Shown here piece after piece: positions 22,932 to 35,217 of a stretch of DNA of 64,000 nt (positions within the stretch are counted from its first letter, which is position 1; each line of letters starts with the position of its first letter). The stretch spans positions 1 through 64,000 of the forward strand of contig JAWDGP010002181.1 in NCBI GenBank assembly GCA_033675545.1, in the 5' to 3' direction. This stretch comes from Elysia crispata (taxonomy: Eukaryota > Mollusca > Gastropoda > Plakobranchidae). Below the pieces are notes generated by a model. It saw nothing but the letters and a program-made list of their open reading frames with translations. It was not told where the DNA came from and did not search any database. The position numbers and the translations under genes were made by a program.

Positions 22932-23096
22932 GCTTCCCTTGAGCAACAAGAAGCTGATTGTGTGTATGCATGTCAGGTACAAACATTGAGAAACGTTCAT
23001 ACCATCTACAAAAATAATCTACCAACATATGATAGATTCTCTAAATTTTCGTTCATTCACATCAACTGGGAAGAAGTTATCATGCATTAGCATGTG
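22932..23096 (+). pseudogene. Exon-like coding remnant in U1 (unknown protein)
   Basis: After a TTTTTTCAG acceptor-like sequence, 54 codons are open: ASLEQQEADCVYACQVQTL, then RNVHTIYKNNLPTYDRF, then FSFIHINWEE, ending at TAG. The same protein stretch is visible in U2 at about 27438-27590 with few replacements, so it probably was coding before duplication. I do not recognise the family. It may derive from a host gene or from an unidentified mobile element. Confidence 0.4.
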
Positions 23097-23529
23097 AGGC
23101 ACCATCGCTAGAGACAAGAAGACAGTTTATAACTTCTAGACCCCAAAATCATAGATTGTAGAACATGTGATTTCCACCAAGGTATAGCACCAGATCTATT
23201 ACCTTCAGTGGGGAAGAAGAGAAAAAAAAACGAAGAAAACTTTTCCTCAATCACTCTTGTTTTGCCAAATAATCATATTTTTTGCATTTGATTAGGTTCA
23301 TTGGTACAAAATTGATAAGTGGTGGAGTATGGGTTATTGAAGTGCAGTCAGAATCTATTGTGTCATGTTTGAATCTTTTTTTTTTACGTTTGCGCAGTAA
23401 CATTGAAGGCAGTCATGTTGGATGCTGGACAAGAGAACAAGAATTGAAAGGGTAAAAGGAGTACCAGGAAGAAACTAGCAAAAAACAGAAGATTTAAGGC
23501 AAGTAAGACTTGAAATAAAGCATTCCATG

Positions 23530-23573
<44 letters not shown>
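23530..23573. repeat. (TA)n microsatellite
   Basis: About 21 TA units within U1; the matching place in U2 lacks it. Confidence 0.95.
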
Positions 23574-23576
<3 letters not shown>

Positions 23577-25261
23577 TAAGGGCTAAAATGATTGTAATGC
23601 CTTCTCATGACAAGGTTCAGTAAATGGAAATTGGGGGGATAAAGATAAATTTTATCTATCCCTCCAAGGGAATTTCAAAATTGAGACAGATGAGATAAAA
23701 TTTGAGAGGGTTGAACAGAACTCCAGTAATGAGAATACAGAAGAAATATTGAGCCTTTAAACATTAATTATTATTTTTTCATCAACAATGACCAGTGAAT
23801 TTTGCAGCAAGTGCAAAGAAGAAAATGTCAAAACTGAGGCTTGGCAGATTGCAAAAACTGACACAGTCCCAAACATTGGCATGTGAAGTGCATATTTAAA
23901 TTTAGAAAACAGTTTCATACACTGATTGAGTGCAAGTCTCAAGAGTCTACAAGGAAAAGAAGACACTTGCAAAGGCAAAGGAAAAGTTTGGGAAAAAAAG
24001 TGTTAAGATCAAATACATCCGCGAAGAGCTAAGTTTAAACAAGGGGCTCACTTCAATCATTTTGAAATACAATTTGGAATTCATAGAAATTCAAACATAC
24101 AATACAAAATTCGTTACTCTAATAATCTACCTCTTTGTTTGGGTATTTAAAGCTTCACTTTACACTTAAGTGTCTGTACTATGCTGATTCAAAATTCTGG
24201 GCTGTTCCAATAAAATGTGATTCAACTCGATTAAAACCAATGCAGGGCAACTTGTGGAAAATCAGTTGGTTTTATAATTATATGCCGAGGTGGATTTCAA
24301 ATACTATTAATATTTTGAGAGTCTCTTTGTTTGGGATTTGAACACACTTGATTATGATTTATTTTTTATCCAGTACGTTTGATTTTTCCATCTGAGTGGT
24401 ACAACTGAGAATTGTTTGCATTTTCAGTTCCTTTCACAGAATGTTATTGTTCCAACTTTAGGTAATTGTTTCATGCTTCCTTCATGAATCCATAGAGAAC
24501 TAAATTTTAAATCAGATTCATACCAGTTTTTTTTCCACACAGTGATCTCTCAAGCAGTACAAGTATGAAAAAAACTATTAGCATCTACAGAGCAATTACT
24601 CATACATGATCAGGGTGGCACCTGCCATGTAATGGCACTAGAAGAAGAAGTAGCCAAACTGCAATGGGCTAAAACGTGGCCATCAAAAAGCAAAATAAAA
24701 AAAAATTAATGAAGCAAATATACAACTTGCTTCAGTCATTTTGGTGACTTGTAATTCACTCTATATAAACAAAATCTAGGCTGAAGATAAGTTGGTTTAA
24801 AACAGTAAATGTTTAACACAACACAACTCATTATTCAACATTGCTTTGTGCAAGATTTTTCAAAGACATACTTATGGTTCTTTAATTATGCAACCATTTT
24901 GTATAACTTTCACGATTGGCATCACTCAGTGTCTCGCCCATATTAAACTACCAAACAGAATGGTAGTGTTTTCACCTTAAAATCATGCCCTAGATCAAAA
25001 TATAGATTTGGTGGATGTATTTTGCTAGCTTTCAAGCCGTACAAGTCTGACAGGACAACACGTTATGGATGTTATCACCACAGTGACCACTCCAAAAGAA
25101 TGGCCATAGAGGTGGTCTGTCACGAAACAGTGGTGTTTGAAGGAATGAGACTGGTAGCATTTGAAACCAGCAACTTAACATTGGCTAAAAAATTTAATCA
25201 CGCATCAGTGAAAACCAAGGAAATTTGTTAAAGCACCAGAAGTAACAGAAAAAATACAAAC

Positions 25262-28200
25262 AACTGGTCAAACAATGGTATCAAGGACTCCAGAGAATAC
25301 TTTTGGCAATTGTTATGAAATCAGGTTTAATCCATAAAAAATGTTAGTCTGTTTCTTGATTGCTCCAGAGGAAAATTTACAAGCAAAGTGCACCATGTGC
25401 TTGATTGTCCATGGTTGTGCTCTAACCAGTCAGATGCTAATGCTTAAAAATTGATAGCAAAAATATTGTGGATAAATAAAAACAAAATTCAAATAAATAA
25501 AAGCTATAAATAATTGTAGCCTTCAGACAAACCAATAAATGTTTCAATTCCAATGTCTTGTAGAATACCTTTTTGCAGAACATTAGAACATGTTTATCGG
25601 TGTAAAGGCTGTTGCAAGCAAAGCATTATGGCCATTGACATGTTTGATTGAGTGAATATGACCGCCTTGTAACTTACAAGTGCAATCAACTAGTATTGCT
25701 GCTGTGTTAACATGTCTTGAATTTAGAACAGGTCAAAAAAGTTTAAATCAGCGTTTATGGGGCAAGACAATATCTTAGGGAGTGTCTCATTGCATGTCCA
25801 CCACCACAGAAAAATGAAAGTATGGAACAACTAAGACAGGAAAAGGGCAATGCCAACCATGGACTAGAGCATTCTGAGGATAAGTTGTTAGGCACACACC
25901 AATATCAAAGGCCACCAACAAAATGTAGTGTTTTCAAACTGTTCTATCAAGTTTTACAATGCTCGAGGCAATCTTAACAAGAATTTATAATTTCTCAGGA
26001 GCACATTTTGCTTGGCTGCTTGTGAGAAAGCTGTATGGTCTGCAAATGTCAAGCGATGAACGGCACTGTGCTGTGTGTAAGTTCAAAAGTTTATCATTTA
26101 CTCATATCTATCATAGATATGCAAACCAATATTTATAATTACTTCAGTAATGGTCCTGGGTCACCAAGGATCATAAAATCACTGAGAACTACTCAATCAG
26201 CAAAATCATATGATGAAATAGGATTGGAAAATCATTGCTAGATTTGGTTATAGGGACAAAATGATACTGCACAAGCAGACGTACTGCTCCAATTTTTATG
26301 CAAGTTTGAGAAATATTTTTTTTTTAATTCTGGAAATGCAAATAAGCACACCACTTGGGATGTCCGGGCCTTTAAATGTTCTGATCAATATATCTGTAAC
26401 TTGAGAACTTTGTAGAAATGTATTTTTAAGGGTTTTGAGAAAAGATAAAACTAAATAGAAGCAACATAGATATTTGATTGATGGAATGTTTATGTAACTT
26501 TATCTCCCCAAGGATGTTTTCATATAATTGAAAAAGAGTAAAAAAAAAAAGAAAAAAATAGGGTTGAAATTTGTTTTATACATAAATCTCTCCGGAAGGT
26601 AATGTAATATTTTAGAAGGAGTTTGTCATGGGGAGAAAAAGTGAATGGAGTTAGATCAGAAAAATATTTATCTAGACATCACTTTTATCGAACAGACTTC
26701 GTTACAATTAGTAACCACAGGCAGCCAGAGGTTTACATTATCATACAATCGAACTCATCAAGATGCACTGTTCAGAAAGTGCTGAACTCGTAGTAACAAA
26801 TGAAAGGCTGTACATGAAGGTTTTGGAAATCCTGTTTGCATTTAATCATTTCAGCAATTTTCAGATCTTTAGTCTGACAATGCCAGACATAAAGCAAAAC
26901 AAGATCAAGGTATAGCCAGTTTTGCAGAGTACCCTGTTCTCTGTTTATGAATTGTGGACTTAAAGTAATGATGACAAGGTTGAGGTTCAAACCTGCAGAA
27001 ACATGGTTTCCACTGTGGAGAATTATGAAAATACTATGGACAGACGGATGTGATGTCAATAAATAATTTAATTTGATGACAAAACATCTAAAATTAAGAT
27101 AAACAAGAAATGTGAAAATCAGGCCATGAGACATCAAAACTGTTAAGAACACAGTATCATGCATATATTACATTCATGACAACTGAAGAGAAACACCTTA
27201 TTTGTCCTTCCCACAAAATGTACTTGGAAATCATGGCATTAATGGAGAAAATATTACTTCATGGATTTTACACAAAAACAAGCAAACTTTTGTAAACTTT
27301 TTTTTTAACACTCACCAACAAAACAAGTCAAATTTTTGGAAATAAATAAAGTTTGTCAAGCGCAATTATGTTAAAAAAGAATTTTCAAGCTAACAACTGT
27401 GTACTAAAAATAAATTAAGGAAGCTTTTTTCAGGCTTTCCTTAGAGCAACAAGAAGCTGATTGTGTGTATGCATGTCAGGTACAAACATTGAGAAATGTT
27501 CATACCATCTACAAAAATAATCTACCTACATATAATAGATTGTCCACATTTTCATTCATTCACATCAGCTGGGAAGAAGATATGCATTTGTATGTAAGGC
27601 ACCGTTGTTAGAGACAGGAAGACGTTTTACGACTTCTAGGCCCCAAAAACATAAATCGTAGATCACATGATTCCCGCGGAGATACAGCTCCAGATTCAAT
27701 ACTTTCAGTCGGGAAGTAAAAGAAGATAAGAAATTAATGAAGAAAACTTTCCCTCAATCACTCTTATTTTGCAAAATAATCATATTTTGTTTATGCTTAT
27801 TTTTTTGTATTTGATTAGGTTCATTGGTACGACATTGATAAGTGGTGGAGTATGGGTTATCAAAGTGCAGTCAGAGTCTATTCTATCATGTTTGTATTTT
27901 CTTTTTTTTTTTTTTTTGCACCTTTGCGCAGAAACTTTGTGTTTCTCAAGGAATAACTAAAAAAATTTTTAAAAATTCACAGAGGAATCCATTGAAGGCA
28001 GTCATGTTGGATGCTTCAACAAGAGAACAAGAATTGAAAGGGTAATGAAAGTCTTCTGAAGGGACTACAAGGAAAAGAGGGCACTTGCAAAGGGAAAAGA
28101 AAAAGTTGGCAAAAAAAAGTGTTGAGGTCAAATACATCTGTCAAGAGGCAAGTTTTGACAGGGGGCTCACTTCAATCATTTTGGAAAATAATTTTGAATT

Positions 28201-30750
28201 CATACAAAGCAAAAAATGCAATACAAAATGTTACGATTATAATCTACCTCTTTGTTTAAGTATGTCAAGTTTTACTTTACCTTTAAGTGTCCGTACTATG
28301 TCGAATCAAAATTTTGGGCTGTTCTAACAAAATGTGATTCAGTTCAATCTAAACCAAAGTAGGGCAGCTTGTGTAAAATTGGTTGGTTTTATATAGGCCG
28401 AAGTGTGTTTCAAATACTATATATTTTGAAAGAGTCTTTTATCTTGGATTTGGACATGATTTGCTGATTACTTGATTTATTTTGTTTCTAGTTTGTCTCA
28501 TTTTCATCTGAGCTGTTTAACTGAGGTTTTTTTTTGTATGTTAAGCTCCTTTCACAGAATGTTATTGTTTTAACTTTTGGTGTTTGTTTCCTGTTTGCTT
28601 CATGAATCCATACGGAACTAAATTTTAAACTAGGCTCATATCAGTTGCGCCCTTTTTTTCACACAGCCATCTTTCAAGCAGTAAAAGTGTGGAAAAAACT
28701 ATTGGCATATACAGAGTCATTCCTCATAAGTGGTCAGGGAGGCACCTGCCATGTAATGGTGCTAGAAGTAGTAGCCAAACTGCAATGGGCTAAAATGCAA
28801 TCATCAAAGAGCAAAAAAAAATAATGAAGGCAAATATACAGCTTGCTTCAGTCATTTTGGTGATGTAATTCAATCTATATAAAGAGAATCCATGCTGAAG
28901 ATAAGTTGGTTTGAAACGGTGAATGTTCAACACAACTCATTTTTCAAGAATGCTCTGTTCAAGATTCTTTAAAGACACACTTATGGTTCTTCAATTATGT
29001 ATCCATTTTGTACAAATTTCATGGATAGGAGTCACTCAGTGTCTCGTCAATATTAAACTACAAAACGGACTGGTAATATTTTCACCTTTAAATCATGCTC
29101 TAGAACAAAATACAGATTTGGTGGATGTATTTTACTTCTACTTTACATCTAGGTGTTCGTACTATGTTGAATCAAAATTTTGGGCTTTTCCAACAAAATG
29201 TGATTCAATGCAATCTAAACCAATGCAGGACAACTTGTGGAAAATTGGTTTTATATAGGCCGAGGTGTTTCACATACTATTAATATTTTGAAAATGTCTT
29301 TTTGTTTGGGATTGGAACATGATTTGATTATTATATGATTTATTTTGTATCCAGTATGTCCGGTTTTTTTTTTATCTGAGCAGTTCAAATGAGTACATTT
29401 TGTATATTAAGTTCCTTTCGTAGAATCTTGTTCTTACTTTTAGTGTTTGTCTCCTGTTTGCTTCATGAATCCATATGGAACTAAAATGAACATCAGATTC
29501 ACAAAAATTGTGCTCTTTTTTTCACACAGTGATCTCTAAAGTAGTACAATTGTGGAAAAAACTATTGGTATATATTAAGTGATTCCTCATAATTATAGTC
29601 AAAACAAGCGCTGATAGAGACACCTACAATGTAATGGTGCTAGAAGCAGTAGCCAAACTACAATGGCCACAGAAAAACTGCCCAAAACTGATTGAATTCT
29701 TACATAAAGGTTTACAACACTTGCATCCAAAGAGAAAGATAAAAGGAAACAAGACACAAAAAGAATACCGAGGAATCGCTGTGTATTTATTTTGTAATTA
29801 TCATGGTCTTACGAAACAATGAGTAATTTAGCAGTGAGCGTAAGGAAGAAAAAGGCATCTTAGGCTTAATTGAAGATAAAAAGTTGGCAGAGATGAAAAG
29901 AGAACCAGGCACATGAAATGCACTATTATTTTAAAGAAAAATGTCTTACAGACAAAAAAAAGTTCTATCGAAAGTATTGCGAAGAAAGGGAGGAAAAGAA
30001 GATATGGATGCAAAGGCAAAGAGACAAAAAAAAAGTAGGGATAAAATATCATCAAAAAGCTAGCAAAAAAAATTTAATGAAGGGAAACATACAACTTGCG
30101 TCAGTCATTTTGGTGTACAATTTTAAAATAAGGTGAGCAACACAAGCAATACGATAAATTTCAATAGTGTATTTCTTTGTTCAAGTAATGCAAATGCATG
30201 TTGAAAGCCACGTTTCCAACTCATATTCATATATCTTCCAAAGGCAAAAAAACAAAAAAAAAGCACGATTACAGAACACTAGGGTTTAACATTTAAAAGT
30301 CAATGCTAGATAAAACTCAAATTATGGACAATTCAACAAAATGTGGCGACTTGTAATTTACTTCATATATAACTAAATTCCAGCTGGAGACAAGTTGGTT
30401 TGAAACAGTGCAATTTAAACAACTTATTTTCAAAAAATACTTTTGTGTGAAATCCTTATGGTTCATTGATTACACATCCATTTTGTATAACTTTCCATGA
30501 TAGGTACTATAAAGTGTGTCGTCCATATAAAATACTCAAGGGAATGTTAATGTTTTCACCTTAAAACCATGCCCTAGATCAAAATATCTAGACATGTTGC
30601 ATGTATTTTGTTTGCTTTCAAGCAGTACAAGTCTGATAAGACAACACTTATATGATGGTATCACCATAGTGACCATTCCAAAAGAATGACCATAGAGATT
30701 GTCTGTCATCTAACAGTGGTGTTAGAAGGAATGAGACAAGCAGCAGTGGT
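25262..30750. repeat. Large duplicated unit U2 (about 5.5 kb)
   Basis: This is the second copy of the U1 arrangement. Its first 600 bases match 20826-21400, and 26660 onward matches 21410 onward. Within U2 a roughly 0.4-kb block ('cttatggttct' to 'tcaaaatatag') occurs twice, near 28975 and 30465, and once in U1 near 24870. A roughly 130-bp block with 'ttttgggct' and 'aaaatgtgattca' occurs near 28310 and 29180, and once in U1 near 24200. U2 therefore carries an internal duplication that U1 lacks. Confidence 0.75.
27438..27590 (+). pseudogene. Exon-like coding remnant in U2
   Basis: Homologue of 22932-23096. EADCVYACQVQTLRNVHTIY is unchanged and the ending is FSFIHISWEED. One base differs in phase near the acceptor-like site. 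Conservation at the protein level across otherwise noisy copies is the reason for listing it. Confidence 0.4.
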
Positions 30751-31116
30751 ATAAAATGAAACCAGCAACTTAACATTAGCTGAAAAATGAACAGATCACC
30801 CAATAGAGAAGATGGGGGAAATTTATCAAACATCAAAGAGGACAGAAGAAGCTGGTTGAGCAGTACAGACAATAGAGAAAGTCAACCATGCCATGGCAAA
30901 CGAAATAGCTGGCCGAGTAGCAGACGCAAAGTAAAAGCAAAAAAGGTAGCTGAAGATAGTACACTAACATTGATTGGGTTATTAAACACACCCAGTATGC
31001 CTTTGGCGCTGATCTTTGAGCTCAGTTTTTGATTGTTGCCAAGCCATAATCTAAGACCCCCAAATTGATAGCAATATTGCAGAATCGGCAAAAACAAGGC
31101 TTAAAAAAATGCAGCA
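30751..31116. other. Junction between U2 and the LINE
   Basis: A plus-strand frame at 30787-31032 is rich in Ser, Lys and Arg and contains LIGLLNTPSMP. It might be debris of a retroelement integrase, but there is too little to call it. Confidence 0.25.
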
Positions 31117-31124
31117 AAGTATAA

Positions 31125-32091
31125 ACGAGGAAAAAAACGGATTTTTGCAGATGACACCAAACTCTTCACCCAGAGCAACGAACAACGAGACAGAGAAATC
31201 TTACAGGCTGATCTTGATAGACTGCACCAGTGGTCAGTAGCCTGGCTACTAAATTTTCATCCCGAAAAATGCTGCACACTTAAGTTGGGCAAACCAGCAT
31301 CTGATCAGACATATTTCATGGCAGACAAGAATTCTACCAGCGGCAAACATCCCCTGAAGACTAGCAAAGCTGAAAAGGATTTCGGAGTGGTTGTGGACAG
31401 TCAGTTGAACTTCAAGGATCACATTTCACAAGCAACAACCAAGACAAACAGGATCCTGGGGGTAATACGGAGATCTTTCGACCACCTGACTGATCACACC
31501 TTTGTCCAGCTATATAAAGCACTAGTAAGGCCGATTCTTAAGTATGGTCACTCGGTCTGGCAGCCAGTCCTGGAAACCTTACAGGATATAGAGGACGTCC
31601 AACGCAGAGCCTCAAAACTCATTGGCCATCTGAAAGATAAGCCCTACCCGGAACGACTGTCAATCTTGAAACTACCGAGCCTGGAACACCGAAGACGCAG
31701 AGGTGACATGATCGACCTTTTCAAATACGTCACAGGCATTTACGATACAAGCCGACCAATCTTTGAGCTGGCTCCCAATAGCAATACCAGAGGGCACAGT
31801 AAAAAATTGATTAGAAAAAGGTCCCGCCTAGCAGTTCGTAGCAACTTTTTCTCATAAAAGGTCGTGTCTGGCCGGAATAGCCTCCCAGAATCAGTTGTAT
31901 CTGCACCTAGCGTCAATGTTTTCAAGAACAGACTGGACGCCCACAGGGCGACTCATCCTGCAATTTATAACCCAGAGTGTTACAACTAGACCCTGCAAGG
32001 CATGACTCAAAAAATTGGCAGCAACTTCCTTGGACAGGTGAACTGACCTGTAAACACAGGTCTCAAGCACCGACAACATCAAGTATCAAGT
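31125..32091 (+). mobile_element. 5'-truncated CR1/Jockey-type LINE
   Basis: The plus strand opens inside the reverse transcriptase at IFADDTKLF (31141 on; catalytic FADD). It continues with WLLNFHPEKC, KDFGVVVDSQLNFKDHI, LYKALVRPILKYGHSVW and IEDVQRRASKLIG, the hallmark of CR1/Jockey-type enzymes. It ends NSLPESVVSAPSVNVFKNRL with a stop at 31987-31989. The only interruption is a TAA at 31855-31857. The 3' end carries the short iterated sequence CATCAAGTATCAAGTAAGTA. AAGTATAA at 31117-31124 and 32092-32099 may be the target duplication, though the iterated tail makes this ambiguous. Confidence 0.9.
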
Positions 32092-32099
32092 AAGTATAA

Positions 32100-32500
32100 T
32101 TTTGTATAGTCTGTTCTACAGTTCAATTTAAAAATGGTTGCAGAACTTTGTTATCTAGATACATTTATAGTAAAAAATCTAATTGGGCGCCTCAAAATAG
32201 AAAATAATTCCTCTATTCAATTCAAATTTCTCAATAAGAAGTATTTCTCCAAATTAGCATTCAAGATAGAAGAGCTGCTTAAATGTATAGTTTCTGGGAT
32301 TTCTTTACAGTTGTCAATGTAACCTCCAAAGTAGTAAGTTACCTTTCTTGGAGTTGAGATGACTCAGTGTGATCGGCTATCTTGCTTGTTTGTTTTTGTA
32401 TAAAAGTGACATCCCCCAATATTTGACTGGCTAAGGGGATCAGCCAATCTGTGGTTTACATAAGCTTTGTTAGTTTATATGTTAAATTGCTGTTTTAAGA
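32100..32500. other. AT-rich spacer without a supported gene
   Basis: Short chance frames only. No repeat or RNA gene was recognised. Confidence 0.4.
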
Positions 32501-32569
32501 ATGTGTGGAAAAATGCACGTTCGTGGGAGAAGTTCATAACTGGACTTCTTCCTGAACTCAAAGATGAGG

Positions 32570-32880
32570 TTGAGGCTGTGGAAACAGGGGAAAGATGAGG
32601 GGAGAGGTAAAAGTGAGATAGCAATAGAGATACGGAGGAGAGAGAAGAGGGAGAGGAGAGCTGATATGAGGAGAGGAGAGAGAGGATATACATAGAGAGG
32701 AGAGAAGAAGACTGGAAAGAAGAGAACCAGAGAGTGGAGAAGACCGGAGGAAAGAGGTAAGAAATAAAAAGAGGAGGGACGGCAGGCGCGAGGAAAGGTG
32801 GGATAGAGAGGGTAAAAGATAGGAGAGAGGGAGAAAAGCGGAAAGGAGAGATAGCTAGAGGTGAGAAATCTGTCAGAAAA
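32570..32880. repeat. Purine-rich GA/GGA low-complexity tract
   Basis: This is irregular 'gagagg' and 'ggagag' sequence over about 300 bases with few pyrimidines on the plus strand. Frames on the opposite strand give Ser/Leu-rich peptides and are not genes. Confidence 0.85.
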
Positions 32881-33074
32881 GATTGAACTTATTGACCTTC
32901 TTTCTTAGTCGTTGGGGCTAGGCAGCCTCAGGCAATCTGTAATATTAAAAAAGTTGTGCTTTCCTGAAGGAGTTAAAACTTAGCAAAGATCTATACCCTC
33001 TAGATCTAAAGTTTTGAATAGAGTAATAATATTATCCTCTCTTCTTTTGTGTGTGCGAGAGTTAAGCATCCCTT

Positions 33075-33365
33075 AGGGATTAGGCATTTCTTTTAAATTT
33101 TCATGTGCAACTTGATCTAGATCTAAATCTTAAGTTGGGCATCTCTTTCTGATCTTGTGCAACTAATCTTGATCCAAATCTAAGGATGGGAGTTTCATTC
33201 CGATCTTTATGTGCAACACTAAATCTAGATCAAAATCCAGGCATTTCTTTTCAGTCTTCATGTGCAATTCAACTCTAGATATAAATCAGAAGTTGGGCAT
33301 TTCTTTTCAGTCTTCATGTGCAACTGCAACTAGATCTAAATCTAAATTAAAAGTTGGCATTGTTT
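33075..33365 (+). repeat. Tandem repeat, about 53-bp unit, five copies
   Basis: Each unit has a 'gggcat(t/c)tctttt' start, then 'tcatgtgcaac', then 'ctagatctaaatctaag'. The gtgcaa element recurs at about 33105, 33156, 33211, 33262 and 33317, giving 51-55-bp spacing. Units are diverged. AGATCTAGATCT-like motifs from these units remain frequent to 34 kb and near 35.15 kb. Confidence 0.8.
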
Positions 33366-34059
33366 CGGTAAATTTGCAGATGTTGGCCCAACTCACGTCA
33401 GATTTCACAACTGAATGTTTCCAGACGAAATCGAAACTTTAGTTTAATGGGATTTTCGAGCATCACAAAAATGGTATTATCTTGGAAAGTATTTATTTGC
33501 AACGAATAAAACTTTCATATTTGTGTTCAGCATATCAAATTCTTAATTTATAATTTTAAAGATTTGGGTGAGTTGGGCCCATATCTGCAATAATAACGGT
33601 TTTTGTAGGTCTCCATGTGAATATAGATCCAGATCTAGGCCTGAATCATAACTTTGTGAACAATTTTTAAGCTTTTAGGGCCACTCTGTAAATTTTTGGC
33701 CAAATCTAGTTTTGACTCTAGTTTTGACTTATTATTTTCCTTGAAAAAAGGAATAGCCTACAGTTAGATATCTAGATCTAGATCTTGATCTAAATAGACC
33801 TAGATTCTCATTCTTTAATCAAGATCTAATTTTCGGACTCCATTGTTAAAACACCTTCGATTGCTAACATCTTGATCTACGCCTGCTTCAAATCTTAGAT
33901 CTATGTGCCGCACATAAGTTCCTAAAATCCAATTTAATACCATAAATGGCATATAGATCTATTTTTGTAATAACTGGACGGCCGCTCCATGAAATTCTGA
34001 TCTGCCTGGAAACACGTCTGCCAGCTTGAACATCGTGGAACTGAATGAATCACTGATGC

Positions 34060-34170
34060 AGCAAGATTTAAGGCTGCGCCGGCGCAGTCGCTCTACAGCT
34101 ATCACGTGACCATCGTTTTCCCGCCAAACCAAGTGAGACGTGAGTGCAAGTCTGCAAGAGTGAGTGGGCG
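34060..34170. promoter_or_regulatory. CpG-rich promoter-like block (NRF1-, E-box- and E2F-like motifs)
   Basis: Within 60 bases there are the palindrome CTGCGCCGGCGCAG (34074-34087, resembling an NRF1 site), a symmetrical E-box TCACGTGA (34102-34109) and TTTTCCCGCCAAA (34116-34128, an E2F-type site). The local GC and CpG content is far above the surroundings. This looks like the core of a TATA-less promoter. No gene on either side could be linked to it, so this remains inference from motif clustering. Confidence 0.4.
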
Positions 34171-34577
34171 AGACGAGACACTGACAATGTCAAGGGCGAT
34201 GATGAGTTTTTGTTATGGGGTGGGGCTGGGAGAGAGCGGGAGTGGCATTACAGTGTATGGATATCTGGGGATCCGCACAAAAAGTTTGCATTTTAATTAT
34301 GCTCTCTTTTTTACACACAGATTAGATTATATTTCTTTATCATAAATTCGTGTATCCGAGTAGATTTTTTTTTACAAATTTACTCAATACCTATGATTGG
34401 ATATCTGGATCTACGAAAATGATAATCATAATTAATAAACTTAAAGATTAAGTAGCTGGTATTTTTTTTTTTTTAATTGCTCTAATACCAAAGGAAAATT
34501 CTTCACTTACTATATGAAAATATACACGGTCTAAAATAAATTAACGTCTATCTCAATAATGTGAAAACATTTTCGTA

Positions 34578-34727
<150 letters not shown>

Positions 34728-35178
34728 CCTTCTTCCTACCGCCCTTCGTCTCAACCAGCTTACAAAGCCAAGTACCGGTAGTCTACCTGAAGATCACAGA
34801 CTGTTCAGAAAAAAATAACCAAACCCAGTAAGATTTTATAGGTCTAAGCGTTCAGTAACGTTCTAGACGAAATTGAGGCAAGAAATAAAAACAAAATTAA
34901 AAATGACATCTTTAAGTGCTAATATCTACTCTGAGTGAAGAGAGTCACCTGCCTCTTTCACGCCATATAAGCGCATAATTTCAAGCTTAACAGTAACAGA
35001 AATGTTTTCAAATCTTTGGAATGAAAAAAATAAAAAACGAAAAAAGTTTTTCGCCGTATCGTGTTAGATATTATCATAGCGAAAGATCTACTTATATGAA
35101 AAAAAGAATCTATAATCTATACCTAAAATTGAGATCAAATTTAGATCTAGATTTGAGATTAAGATTACCGGTATAATC

Positions 35179-35182
<4 letters not shown>

Positions 35183-35214
<32 letters not shown>
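35183..35214. repeat. (TA)n microsatellite
   Basis: About 16 TA units, close to AGATCTAGAT-type sequence. Confidence 0.95.

Positions 35215-35217
<3 letters not shown>

Larger units (their letters stand above)
20826..25260. repeat. Large duplicated unit U1 (about 4.4 kb)
   Basis: The unit starts with 'caatggtaacaaggacacca' and continues with 'gagaatacttttggca'. The next unit starts at about 25273 with 'caatggtatcaaggactcca' and the same continuation. Shared blocks include 'gttacaattagtaacca' (21450 and 26700), 'caagctaacaactgtgtac' (22885 and 27388), 'tgtgtatgcatgtcaggtac' (22961 and 27462), and a block near 24180 and 28290. U1 alone contains a gag-like fossil. Confidence 0.75.

Noticed and set aside
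30787-31032. Plus-strand frame containing LIGLLNTPSMP as integrase debris
   Set aside because: The resemblance is limited to a few residues and the rest does not support any family.
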